A DNA stretch of 64,000 nucleotides from Bordetella genomosp. 12. GTDB lineage: Bacteria > Pseudomonadota > Gammaproteobacteria > Burkholderiales > Burkholderiaceae_B. This document shows positions 16,863-25,242 of this stretch, one piece after another. The notes beneath the pieces are model-generated. The model searched no databases. It had not been told where the DNA came from and was given only the letters and a program-made list of their open reading frames with translations. Location: the NCBI RefSeq assembly GCF_002261355.1, contig NZ_NEVU01000002.1, forward strand, positions 1,364,001-1,428,000, read 5' to 3'. The translations under genes and the position numbers were made by a program. Within the stretch, counting starts at the first letter, position 1, and every line of letters begins with the position of its first letter.

Positions 16863-18032
16863 TTAGTTGTCGACCGGAGCCTCAACCCGGATCACGGGCT
16901 GTTCCTTGCCGTCGCGAATCGTGCCCATGCCAAAGGGCAGAGACAGTTCTTGATTGATCTTGTACGTAGACTGGCCGATCCATTTGCCTGCGCCCAGGTT
17001 GGGGTCCACGACGTCGATCTTGCGCAGCGCCTCAGCCACCTTGTCCGCGTCGCGGTAGGTGCCCGCCTGCTGGATGGCCTGCACCAGCGCCCTGCCGCCC
17101 GCGACGAACAGATAGAAGAAGTTATTCTCCGGCGCATCGGCCTTGAGCAGCGTCTTATAGCTACCCTGCAGCTTGGTGACGTTCTCGTCGATGAAGACCG
17201 GCTCGAACCAATAGAAATCGCGCAGGACATCCATGCCGCCCGCCACGCGTGCGATTTCGGCCGTGCCGGGGCCGCCCAGGCGGCCGATCACGCCTTTGTA
17301 GCCTGCCTGGCGCAACTGCTTGACGAGAATGCCGGCATCGCCCGGCGGGGTCGACACCGTATCCACGGTATCCGGATTGCTGGCCATGATGCGCGTGACG
17401 ATGGGCGCGAAATTGGTCGTGCCGCGCTGGTAGTACTCCAGCTTGGTGGGCACACCGTTTTTCTCATAGGCGGCCGCCACGACCTCGGCGACGTCGGTGC
17501 CGGCCTGGTCGTTCGGCGCGATGGTCAGCGCATTCTTGATGCCGAAGGTTTTCTTCGCGTGCTTGACCAGCGGATCGGCCCAGGCGGCCGGGCCCGGCCC
17601 GATATGGAACGTCAACGGCCATTTGGGGCCGATCGCATCGCGCGCATAACTGTCGCTCATCATGAGCATCTTGTTGCGCGTGGCGATGGGTTTCATGCCC
17701 GTGACTTCGGGCGAACCGATAGGCCCCAGAATGAACTTGACGCCCTGGCTGACAAAGTTGTTGGCCGCCGCGGCCGCGCCTTCGGCCGTGTACTTCGCGT
17801 CGATCGGCACGACTTTCAGTTGGCAAGTTTCATTGCCCACCTTCAAGCCGCCGGCGGCATTGACCTCGGCGGCCACGTAGTCGGCCGCTCCTTTGATGGC
17901 CAAGCCCCACTGCGTGGCCGCGCCGGACAGCGGGCCCGTGGCTCCCAGTTTGATTTCACAGTCGGCCGCGGCCAGAGCCGGGGCCGCCACCGCCGCGCAT
18001 GCGGCAACAAAAGCAATCACATTCTTTTTCAT
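16863..18032 (-). CDS. Periplasmic substrate-binding protein of the Liv-type transporter
   Basis: A 389-residue protein with a signal peptide (about residues 1-21, ending ALA) and a type I periplasmic-binding fold (Peripla_BP_6). The mature start AADCEIKLGATGPLSGAATQ and later GPIGSPEVTGMKPIATRNKM match the family. It delivers the substrate to LivHMGF, encoded directly downstream. Binding proteins of this family in catabolic loci often bind aromatic acids, amides or hydroxylated acids; the ligand cannot be deduced here. It is preceded by the dehydrogenase gene with a 31-base gap. Confidence 0.9.
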   Translation of the reverse strand: MKKNVIAFVAACAAVAAPALAAADCEIKLGATGPLSGAATQWGLAIKGAADYVAAEVNAAGGLKVGNETCQLKVVPIDAKYTAEGAAAAANNFVSQGVKFILGPIGSPEVTGMKPIATRNKMLMMSDSYARDAIGPKWPLTFHIGPGPAAWADPLVKHAKKTFGIKNALTIAPNDQAGTDVAEVVAAAYEKNGVPTKLEYYQRGTTNFAPIVTRIMASNPDTVDTVSTPPGDAGILVKQLRQAGYKGVIGRLGGPGTAEIARVAGGMDVLRDFYWFEPVFIDENVTKLQGSYKTLLKADAPENNFFYLFVAGGRALVQAIQQAGTYRDADKVAEALRKIDVVDPNLGAGKWIGQSTYKINQELSLPFGMGTIRDGKEQPVIRVEAPVDN

Positions 18033-18063
18033 GTTGTCTCCTCGGTGCTACTACGCAAAAAAA

Positions 18064-19227
18064 TCAGAACGCCTCGGCAAAAAGCGCGCGGAAATCCGCC
18101 GTGCTCGTCGTGCGCGGATTCCAGCGGTTGTAATTGGCCTGGGTGCACAGTTCGGCCATCTCGTCGAACTTGTCTTCGGTCGCGCCGACATCGCGCAGCC
18201 GCGAAGGAATTCCCAGATCGCGGCACAAGGCCTCGATGGCCGCGACGGCGGCCAACGCGGCGTCCATTTCCGCCAGGCCGCGTACCGGCCGATCCATGGC
18301 CGCGGCCACCCGCGCGAACTTGCGCGGATTGGCGACCAGGTTGAAGCGCGCCACATGCGGCAGGCACACGGCATTGGACAGCCCGTGCGACAGATGCCAG
18401 TAGGCGCCCACGAAACGGGCCATGCAATGCACATTACCCAAGCCCGTCTGGCCGAAGGTAATGCCGGCCAGCGCCGAGCCGATGAGCATGTTCAGCCCGG
18501 CCTGCAGATTGTCCCGATTGGCCACAAACGGCCGGATATTGGCAGCCAGCAGCTCGATGGCCTCGATATTGATGGCGTCGGTCACCGGGTTGGACTGACG
18601 GGAAACATAGGATTCGAAGGCATGCACAAATGCGTCCATGCCCGAGTGCGCGGCCACGTGGGCCGGCAAAGTGCGCAAGGCCAGGGGATCCAGGATGGCA
18701 AAGCGCGCCGGATTCAGGGCCGCGTGGCGGATCGACATCTTCAGATTCTTGTCGGTATCCGTAATCACACATGAACCCGACACCTCCGAACCGGTGCCCG
18801 CCGTCGTGGGGATGGCGATGAGCGGCAGCGGCGGCGTGCTGAATTTCTCGATCCCTTCGTAATCGTGGATCCGCCCGCCATTGGTCGCGAGAATACCGAC
18901 GGCTTTGGCCACGTCGATCGCGCTGCCCCCGCCGATGGCCAGCAAGGCCGTCGCCTGATGCTTCTGGCACTCGGCAAACGCCCGCTCCACCGTATTGGCG
19001 CTGGGATCGGGTTCGATATCGGAGTAATTGGCCAGCGCAATGCCCAAGCCATCCAGCAGCCGGCGGATATCGCCGTAGAACTCGCCCTTGAGCAGCGCGC
19101 CGTCGATGACCACGAACAAACGCTCACAGCCCTGCGCGCTGAGAATATCCGCCAGTTTGCGGTGCGAACCGATTCCCATATAGAGCCGGGTCGGGCAGAA
19201 GAACGTACTCATTTCGGATACAGCCAT
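18064..19227 (-). CDS. Iron-containing alcohol dehydrogenase with altered conserved histidine
   Basis: A 387-residue group III alcohol dehydrogenase. The NAD site GGGSAIDVAK (residues 99-108) and TTAGTGSEV are present. The four metal ligands known from FucO align with D198, H202, H267 and H281 at the same spacings (4 and 14 residues). The other conserved histidine of the family (FucO H267) is replaced by R271 in the segment HCMARFVG. The enzyme should oxidise an alcohol or hydroxy-acid to a carbonyl for the neighbouring aldehyde dehydrogenase. The ATG at 19227 has AAGGA six bases upstream; a longer frame to 19296 lacks family similarity. Confidence 0.9.
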   Translation of the reverse strand: MAVSEMSTFFCPTRLYMGIGSHRKLADILSAQGCERLFVVIDGALLKGEFYGDIRRLLDGLGIALANYSDIEPDPSANTVERAFAECQKHQATALLAIGGGSAIDVAKAVGILATNGGRIHDYEGIEKFSTPPLPLIAIPTTAGTGSEVSGSCVITDTDKNLKMSIRHAALNPARFAILDPLALRTLPAHVAAHSGMDAFVHAFESYVSRQSNPVTDAINIEAIELLAANIRPFVANRDNLQAGLNMLIGSALAGITFGQTGLGNVHCMARFVGAYWHLSHGLSNAVCLPHVARFNLVANPRKFARVAAAMDRPVRGLAEMDAALAAVAAIEALCRDLGIPSRLRDVGATEDKFDEMAELCTQANYNRWNPRTTSTADFRALFAEAF

Positions 19228-19341
19228 GGCGATTCCTTGCGGTAATGTCGCGACAGAGAGACTCAGAGGCGTGGCGCGCCGAACGAGGAGGCTCATGCGC
19301 GAGCGCGATGGCGCCTGCGCATGTCCTCGTTGCTGCCCGGC

Positions 19342-20790
19342 TCAGGGATTGAAGACGACCAGCCGTTCCTCGGTCATTTCACGAATGGCGTAGGCCGGCC
19401 CTTCCTTGCCGAATCCGCTGTCCTTCACGCCGCCAAACGGCATGACGTCAGCCCGGGCGCTGGAGGTCTCATTGATCTGCACCGTTCCGAAACGCAGCGT
19501 CTGTGCCGCGCGCAGCGCGCGATCGATATCCTGGGTAAAGACGCCGGCCGACAGCCCGTAGGGCGTGTTGTTCGCATCGCGCATGGCCGCCTCGAAATCC
19601 TCGAACGGACGTATGACCAACAAGGGCGCGAACGCCTCCTGGCACCAGACCTTGCCGCCATCCGGCGCCTGGGTCACGACCGCTGGCGTGATCACCGAAC
19701 GCTGGCGCTGGCCGCCGCACAGGATCTTCGCGCCGCCTTGCTCGGCTTCCCGCAACCAGCTCTCGGCCCGGATGGCCGACGCCTCGCTGATCAACGGCCC
19801 CACCTTGGTGTCGGGGTCGCGCGGATCGCCTGCCCTGAGCGTGGCCGCAAAAGCCACCAGCCGCTCACTGGCCTGCGCGAGAATATCCTGGTGTACATAC
19901 AGGCGTTGCACCGAGGTGCAGACCTGACCCGCCTTGCGCAGGCCCGCGTTGGCAATCTTGGGGATTGCCCGCTCCAGATCGGCGTCCGCGCACACGATGG
20001 TGCTGGCAATGCTGCCCAGCTCCATCTGCGTGCGGCGCAGCCCGGCGGCCTGCTGGATGATGCGGCCGACGCGCGTGCTGCCGGTAAAGGTGTAGAAGGC
20101 CACGTCCTGCTCCTCCAACAGCCAGCTCCCCACGCTATCGCCCTCGCCCTGCAACACCGCCAGAAACGCCGGCGGCATGCCTGCCTCCAGGAGCAGCTGG
20201 GCCAGCAAGGCGCCGGTCAGCGGCGTGAACGCGGAGGGTTTGAGCACGACGGAATTGCCCGCCGCATAGGCAGGCGCGACCTTATGCAGCACCGTATTCA
20301 GCGGCGCATTGAAGGGGGTGATCGCACAGACCACCCCTATGGGAAAGCGCTGCGTAAAACCCATGCGGCGATGCGCCCCGGGGCTCGCGCCAAACGGAAT
20401 GACTTCGCCCACCAGGCGCAAGGCCTCGTCGGCCGACAAATCCAGGGTCACTGCGGCGCGATCGATTTCGCCGTTGGCGTCGACGATCGTAAAACCGGCT
20501 TCAGCCACCATCACATCGACGAAACGCTGCCGATAGGCCGGCATCAGCGCCGCCGCGCGGCGCAGCACCTGCGCGCGCTCGTATGGCGGCGGCGGGCCGC
20601 CGTCGACCGCGGCCTTGGCCACTCGCACCGCTTGCGCCACCTGGGCGCGCGTCGCCGCCGCCACCTGAGCGATGGGCCGCCCGCTGTACTTATCCTCGAC
20701 CGTAAACAGCGGCCCGCCCTCCTGCCACTGGCCGTCGATCAATTGCCCGGTCGGCGGCAACGCCTCCACATGCAGCAACTCCGCACCCAT
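19342..20790 (-). CDS. NAD(P)-dependent aldehyde dehydrogenase
   Basis: A 482-residue ALDH superfamily enzyme. The catalytic cysteine is C291 (AGQVCTS), the general base is E257 (QMELGS) and the oxyanion asparagine is N161 (ITPFNAPLN); the cofactor lysine lies in VVLKPSA and the nucleotide loop in TGSTRVG. It oxidises an aldehyde to an acid in the cytoplasm. It is the first gene of the minus-strand locus, with a strong AGGAAGAG ribosome site and an inverted repeat about 50 bases upstream. With the iron alcohol dehydrogenase next to it, the pair would convert an alcohol to the acid in two steps. The exact subfamily is uncertain. Confidence 0.92.
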   Translation of the reverse strand: MGAELLHVEALPPTGQLIDGQWQEGGPLFTVEDKYSGRPIAQVAAATRAQVAQAVRVAKAAVDGGPPPPYERAQVLRRAAALMPAYRQRFVDVMVAEAGFTIVDANGEIDRAAVTLDLSADEALRLVGEVIPFGASPGAHRRMGFTQRFPIGVVCAITPFNAPLNTVLHKVAPAYAAGNSVVLKPSAFTPLTGALLAQLLLEAGMPPAFLAVLQGEGDSVGSWLLEEQDVAFYTFTGSTRVGRIIQQAAGLRRTQMELGSIASTIVCADADLERAIPKIANAGLRKAGQVCTSVQRLYVHQDILAQASERLVAFAATLRAGDPRDPDTKVGPLISEASAIRAESWLREAEQGGAKILCGGQRQRSVITPAVVTQAPDGGKVWCQEAFAPLLVIRPFEDFEAAMRDANNTPYGLSAGVFTQDIDRALRAAQTLRFGTVQINETSSARADVMPFGGVKDSGFGKEGPAYAIREMTEERLVVFNP

Positions 20791-20841
20791 TTGTCTCTTC
20801 CTAAATGAAACGTTATTTATAGTTATTCGCCGGTACTAATG

Positions 20842-20863
20842 GTATTTACCTAGTAGTAAATAC
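20842..20863. promoter_or_regulatory. Perfect inverted repeat (operator candidate) upstream of ALDH-ADH-Liv locus
   Basis: Perfect 8-bp arms GTATTTAC and GTAAATAC separated by six bases. On the minus strand the repeat is followed by a -10-like TATAAA (near 20818-20823) and the ALDH ribosome site, so the repeat lies just upstream of or over the -35 region. An AAACGTT core, the centre favoured by LacI proteins, lies at about 20799-20811, but with poor flanking symmetry. Confidence 0.6.
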
Positions 20864-21017
20864 AGTATCGATGAAATGATTCATGCGAAGAGTACAGGAA
20901 GATGACACCGGCGCGGTATACAGTTTTTATGAAGGGGGGTTCAAGTCCGGTGAAAGCCGCGCGATGATCCGGCCACTGCCCTGCCGGCAGCGTGCCCGAT
21001 GCCACGCAGCGTTGTGG

Positions 21018-21383
21018 TTAACCCGATGACGCCGCTGCGCTCCCATGGCTTGCGGCAAACTGGCGGGCCGCCAGCAATACCGGCATCAGCGCCTCTCCCT
21101 TTGCGCTCAAGCGGTACTCCACACGCGGCGGCTTCAGCCCGAAATCGGCCCGCAAGATGAGTCCATCTGCCGCCAGCGCCCGCAACTGCTGCGTCAGCAT
21201 CTTCTGCGAGATACCGGGGATATCCCGCAGCAACTGCGAGCTGCGCACCACGCCATCTGCATACAAGCGGAACAGAATAGGCAACTTCCATCGCCCGCTG
21301 ATCAATCGCAACGTTTCGCCCACCAGCGCCACCGCGCCGTCCGGGCCCAGGCAATGCGACCGCTGCCCGTCGTCCCCAGGCAC
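21018..21383 (-). CDS. HxlR family transcriptional regulator
   Basis: A winged-helix regulator of the HxlR family; with the GTG start at 21383 it is 121 residues. The core reads VGETLRLISGRWKLPILFRL, then RDIPGISQKMLTQQLRALAADGL and PRVEYRLSAKGEAL, the family signature. An AGGC lies before the GTG. The frame extends upstream without a stop, including an ATG at 21458 that shares its CATG with the divergent SDR start, but the extra residues have no family similarity. HxlR proteins often respond to quinones, aldehydes or redox stress and control a divergent oxidoreductase, which is the arrangement here. Confidence 0.8.
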   Translation of the reverse strand: MPGDDGQRSHCLGPDGAVALVGETLRLISGRWKLPILFRLYADGVVRSSQLLRDIPGISQKMLTQQLRALAADGLILRADFGLKPPRVEYRLSAKGEALMPVLLAARQFAASHGSAAASSG

Positions 21384-21456
21384 TTTTTGGTGCCTGCTTG
21401 CGGCGTGCGCAGGCGCTCCACTATCTTGCGAATCATCAGCAACAGCAGGAAGCACC

Positions 21457-22266
21457 ATGGATCTGAAACTCAAAGGCAAGGTCGCTCTCGTGACCGGAAG
21501 CAGCAAAGGCATCGGCGCCGCCATCGCCGCCGGGCTTGCCCGCGAAGGCGCCACCGTCATCATTCACGGCCGCCAGGCCCCTGACGCGCAACGCGTCGCG
21601 CAGACCATTGTAGCGGCGGGCGGATGCGCCCATGCCGTTGCCGGCGACCTCACACGAGACGACGATGTCGCCCACCTGACCGCCCAGGCACGCAGCTTGG
21701 CCGGCGACATCAACATTCTCATCAATAATGCGGGCGGTTCGGGTCCGGGTGAAGACTGGACCAACGCCGCCCCGGCAACGTGGTCGGCCACGTATGACCG
21801 CAACGTGCTGTCCGCGTTGCGCGTCACCGCCCAATTGCTGCCCGCCATGCAGTCCCGCGCCTGGGGCCGCATCATTAACATCGCCAGCATGGCCGCCTTG
21901 ATGCCGCCGGCCATCAACCCCGATTACGCCGCCGCCAAAGCCGCCATGCTGGCCATGACCGCCTCCCTGGCCAAAGCCGTCGCCGGGCACGGGATCACCG
22001 TCAACACCCTGTCCCCGGGCACCATCCACAGCGCCCGGCTGGAACAGCGATTTCGCGCAGCGGCGGCCAGCCATGGCCTTGATCCCCTGGCGCCCTGGAA
22101 ACAGATCGAAGCCTGCGCCCTTCCCCACTTTGCGCACGTGCCCGTCGGCCGGGTCGGCACCTTGCAGGAAATCAGCGATGCCGTGTGTTTCCTGGCCAGC
22201 CCGCGCGCAGCCTATATCACCGGCTCCAACCTCCGCGTCGACGGCGGCATGCTCCCCACAGCCTGA
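21457..22266 (+). CDS. Short-chain dehydrogenase/reductase
   Basis: A 269-residue classical SDR. The cofactor motif is VTGSSKGIGAA (about residues 12-22), with NNAGG, the catalytic serine region INIASMAA and the YAAAK catalytic pair. The C-terminus ends ITGSNLRVDGGMLPTA, as usual for FabG-like reductases. It catalyses NAD(P)-dependent oxidation or reduction of an alcohol or ketone; the substrate is not predictable. The ATG has AGGA upstream. The divergent HxlR gene is the likely regulator. Confidence 0.9.
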   Translation: MDLKLKGKVALVTGSSKGIGAAIAAGLAREGATVIIHGRQAPDAQRVAQTIVAAGGCAHAVAGDLTRDDDVAHLTAQARSLAGDINILINNAGGSGPGEDWTNAAPATWSATYDRNVLSALRVTAQLLPAMQSRAWGRIINIASMAALMPPAINPDYAAAKAAMLAMTASLAKAVAGHGITVNTLSPGTIHSARLEQRFRAAAASHGLDPLAPWKQIEACALPHFAHVPVGRVGTLQEISDAVCFLASPRAAYITGSNLRVDGGMLPTA

Positions 22267-22422
22267 GCAACCCATAGGCCAAAGGCAGAAGAAGGCGGCA
22301 AGGCCCGCCACGACGCGCTTGCCTGTCTCGCGTCACCACCGAGGTCATGGCCCCTGCCTTGCCGTCTGCTACATTGAATCGCCCCTCTCACCCTGACCTG
22401 GCGTCGACCGACGCATGATTCC

Positions 22423-23319
22423 ATGAGTATCCAGCCCGCCACCCGTATCGCCATTGTCGGTCCAGGCGCCATCGGCACCACCGTGGCCGCCGCCTTGCAC
22501 GAGATCGGCCGCACACCCCTGCTGTGCGGACGCACCGCGCGCGATCACCTGACACTTCTGGATGGTGACCGCATCATCGAGGTGCCCGGTCCCGTTCACA
22601 CCCGCCCTGCCCCGGCCATACCCCCCTGCGACCTCATATTTCTGGCCGTCAAGGCCACGCAGACCGAAGCAGCCGCAGCCTGGCTCGCCGCACTTGCCGA
22701 CGCGAACACCGTGATCTGTGTACTGCAAAATGGCATCGAACAGATCGCCACCCTCGCGCCGCTCAGCCCGTCAGCTCAACTGGTACCGGCCGTCGTGTGG
22801 TTCCCCGCTCAGAGCCAGCCCGATGGCGTCGTCCGCTTGCGTGGCAACGCACGCCTGAGCCTGCCCGACAGCGCGCCTGCCCGCCTCGTCGCCCGCACGC
22901 TTGAAGGCGCACAATGCGCCGTCGACCTCGCCCAGGATTTCCACGGCCTCGCCTGGCGCAAACTGATGCAAAACGCCGTCGGCGGCCTCATGGCCCTCGC
23001 CCAACGCCGTTGCGGCATGTTCGCCCGCCCCGACATCGCCGCACTGGCCAAAGCCTACCTCCAGGAGTGTCTGGCGGTGGCGCGTGCCGATGGCGCCCAA
23101 CTCAGCGACGACGTCCCGCAAGACATCCTGCGCAACTTTCAAACCGCACCCGCGGACATGGGCACCTCCATCCTCGCTGACCGCCAGGCCAACCGGCCGC
23201 TTGAATGGGACATCCGCAATGGCGTCATCGCGCGCAAAGGCCGTGCGCACGGCGTCCCCACGCCCATCAGCGACATCCTCGTGCCCCTGCTGGCCGCAGC
23301 CAGCGACGGGCCGGGCTAA
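22423..23319 (+). CDS. Ketopantoate reductase (PanE/ApbA) family oxidoreductase
   Basis: A 298-residue protein with the N-terminal Rossmann motif IAIVGPGAIGTTVAAAL and the C-terminal all-helical domain with WRKLMQNAVGGLMAL, where the lysine and asparagine correspond to the catalytic pair of 2-dehydropantoate 2-reductase. The family reduces 2-oxo acids with NADPH. Many genomes carry several paralogues and no pantothenate gene is adjacent, so it could act on another 2-oxo acid. It lies 156 bases after the SDR with a separate start. Confidence 0.82.
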   Translation: MSIQPATRIAIVGPGAIGTTVAAALHEIGRTPLLCGRTARDHLTLLDGDRIIEVPGPVHTRPAPAIPPCDLIFLAVKATQTEAAAAWLAALADANTVICVLQNGIEQIATLAPLSPSAQLVPAVVWFPAQSQPDGVVRLRGNARLSLPDSAPARLVARTLEGAQCAVDLAQDFHGLAWRKLMQNAVGGLMALAQRRCGMFARPDIAALAKAYLQECLAVARADGAQLSDDVPQDILRNFQTAPADMGTSILADRQANRPLEWDIRNGVIARKGRAHGVPTPISDILVPLLAAASDGPG

Positions 23320-23594
23320 GGCAAGCCAACACCCCAAAGCCGCGCGGCGCGCCCTCGGCGGGCACCCTTGGCGACTGGCGGCGACCTTTGACATCCGCGC
23401 CTCGACCCGCCCAGGCAAACACGCCATCGGGCGAAGCCGATGGCGAGTTGGAAACGGGTCGTCATTATTCGGCGGGCAGCGGCCCCACCCGCCGCAATGC
23501 CTTGTCGGAAGTCATCGCAGCGATACGCCGCGCCTCACAAAGGGCCAGCAGAGCCAACTTGGCGGCTTGCCGCCCCGCCGCCAAGCCTGGCCTT

Positions 23595-24641
23595 TCAGGC
23601 CGTCAAGCGGCGCGGCCGCTTGAACTCCACCACCTGGCCAGCGCTCACCGCACGGGCGCGCAACTGGCCACAGCCCCCATCCACATCCTGGCCAGCACTA
23701 TTGCGCACCTTGGCCAGCACGCCGCGGCTGTGCAGATAGCTGACGATCTCCCGGATGCGAGCAAAATCGGGGCGTTGATAATCATCGCCTTCCAGACTGT
23801 TGAACGGGATGACGTTGAGCAGGCCAAACTTGTTTTTCAACAGCCGAACGACTGCGTCGAGCTCATCATTGCCGTCGTTCACGCCCTTGAGCAGCGTCCA
23901 CTGATACTGAATGGGGTAGCCCGTATCGCGAGCATATTGCTCGCCCAGTTCGACCAGCTCATCGGGCGCAATCCTGGGCGCACGCGGCAGCAAGTGCTCA
24001 CGCAAATCCGCCTTGGTCGTATGCAGCGACAGCGCCAGAGCCGGTTTGATGGTCTGCTGCGGCAAAGCCTCGAACACCCGGCGGTCACCCACCGTCGAGA
24101 ACACCAGATTCTTGTGGCCGATATTGCCCTGCGTACCCAACAAATGGATGGCCTCGAGCACATTATCGAGATTGTGGGCAGGCTCGCCCATACCCATGAA
24201 AACCACCTTTTTCACCGCCCGCTGACGGCGCGCCAGCACCACCTGGGCCAGGATCTCCATGCTGCTGATCTGCCTGATCAGCCCGCTCTTGCCGGTCATA
24301 CAGAAACGGCAACCCACGGCACAGCCCACTTGCGTCGACACACAGAGCCCATCGCGCGGCAACAGCACGCTCTCCACCATCTGCCCATCCGCCAGCTCAA
24401 CCAATAGCCGCGAACCGTCACTGCCGGCATGCTCCGAATGGATGCGAGCCAGCCCGTCGAGCTCCGCCGTCACCGCCGGCAAGGCCTGGCGCAAAGCAAG
24501 CGGCAGAAAATCGTCGGAATGCCGCCGCCGGGTGCCGGTATCGAGGGGCTGCCCGGCCAGCCAGACGCGCGTGACCCGGCCACGATGAACGGGCAAGGCA
24601 TCCAGGCCAGCAAGGCGATGATCAAAGTCGGAATAACGCAT
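23595..24641 (-). CDS. RlmN/Cfr-like radical SAM RNA methyltransferase
   Basis: A 348-residue radical SAM protein. The iron-sulfur motif CAVGCRFC gives C107, C111 and C114, and C324 in DGGCGQLRAR corresponds to the cysteine that is transiently methylated in RlmN and Cfr. GMGEPAHNLDNV and SLHTTKADLREHLLP are further family landmarks. RlmN methylates A2503 of 23S rRNA and A37 of some tRNAs; Cfr adds to C8 of A2503. The N-terminal part is short and unlike that of E. coli RlmN, so this looks like a paralogue and not the house-keeping enzyme. It stands alone, convergent with the PanE-type gene, at the edge of a decayed island. Confidence 0.85.
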   Translation of the reverse strand: MRYSDFDHRLAGLDALPVHRGRVTRVWLAGQPLDTGTRRRHSDDFLPLALRQALPAVTAELDGLARIHSEHAGSDGSRLLVELADGQMVESVLLPRDGLCVSTQVGCAVGCRFCMTGKSGLIRQISSMEILAQVVLARRQRAVKKVVFMGMGEPAHNLDNVLEAIHLLGTQGNIGHKNLVFSTVGDRRVFEALPQQTIKPALALSLHTTKADLREHLLPRAPRIAPDELVELGEQYARDTGYPIQYQWTLLKGVNDGNDELDAVVRLLKNKFGLLNVIPFNSLEGDDYQRPDFARIREIVSYLHSRGVLAKVRNSAGQDVDGGCGQLRARAVSAGQVVEFKRPRRLTA

Positions 24642-25242
24642 GGGGAAGGAATTTTACCCTGCCACACCCTCGGTCCCCCGGCCGCACGGCGCCTCGAACG
24701 CTGGCGGCGCGATCCCTTGCCAGGAAGTGCGACAGATGCACAAGGCCAAAGCCGGCGTCTGAACGAGATGCGCGAGTCATCGACGCGCTCAATGCCAGGG
24801 TTAGCCGGCACGGCCGCCGCGGATTTGGCAAGTGCTATTCCCGACTGCGGCTCGACGGCTCCTGGTGGAATCAAAAGGCGGATTCATAGGGTGCGCGGCG
24901 ACATGGGCTTAAACTCGCCTCGGCGCCACAAGAAGCGGCGATCAGAACGGCCTCGGCAGCCACGGGATCGAGCCACGGAGCCCAACTGCTGTTGGGCGCT
25001 GAATATCATGCGAGATGCGCTCGACGGCAGCCGACGGCTCAGAGCGCAGAACGTGAGCGACGAAGCCAATAGGGAATACCGCCATCGAGCGGTTCAATCG
25101 CTCTTATCGCAGCGAAGATCTTGATGCACCGAATCGCTTCCGCGTCGGTCCGCCTCATGAGCGCGTAGCAAGGCTGCGCCGCACACGCCTATTACTGACA
25201 CATGAACTTTGCACGATCCTTGAAAAAACAGAATATGCACGC
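24642..25242. other. Intergenic region with probable IS3-type transposase relic
   Basis: About 600 bases with no intact gene. On the plus strand at about 25088-25130 one frame reads AIERFNRSYRSEDLDA, close to the conserved ERFNRTYR...EVLDA end of IS3-family OrfB transposases (DDE core), but it is preceded by a stop and leads into unrelated sequence. I read it as a short relic. The rest shows no motif or hairpin that I could support. It marks the left side of the island that ends at guaA. Confidence 0.35.

Noticed and set aside
23320-23594. Small RNA or gene between PanE-type and RlmN-like genes
   Set aside because: Convergent 3' ends with GC-rich sequence; no promoter, hairpin with uridine tail or coding signal that I could support.
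24429-25124. Plus-strand frame running from the RlmN-like gene into the island border
   Set aside because: It begins inside the antisense of the RlmN-like gene and has no protein-like composition.
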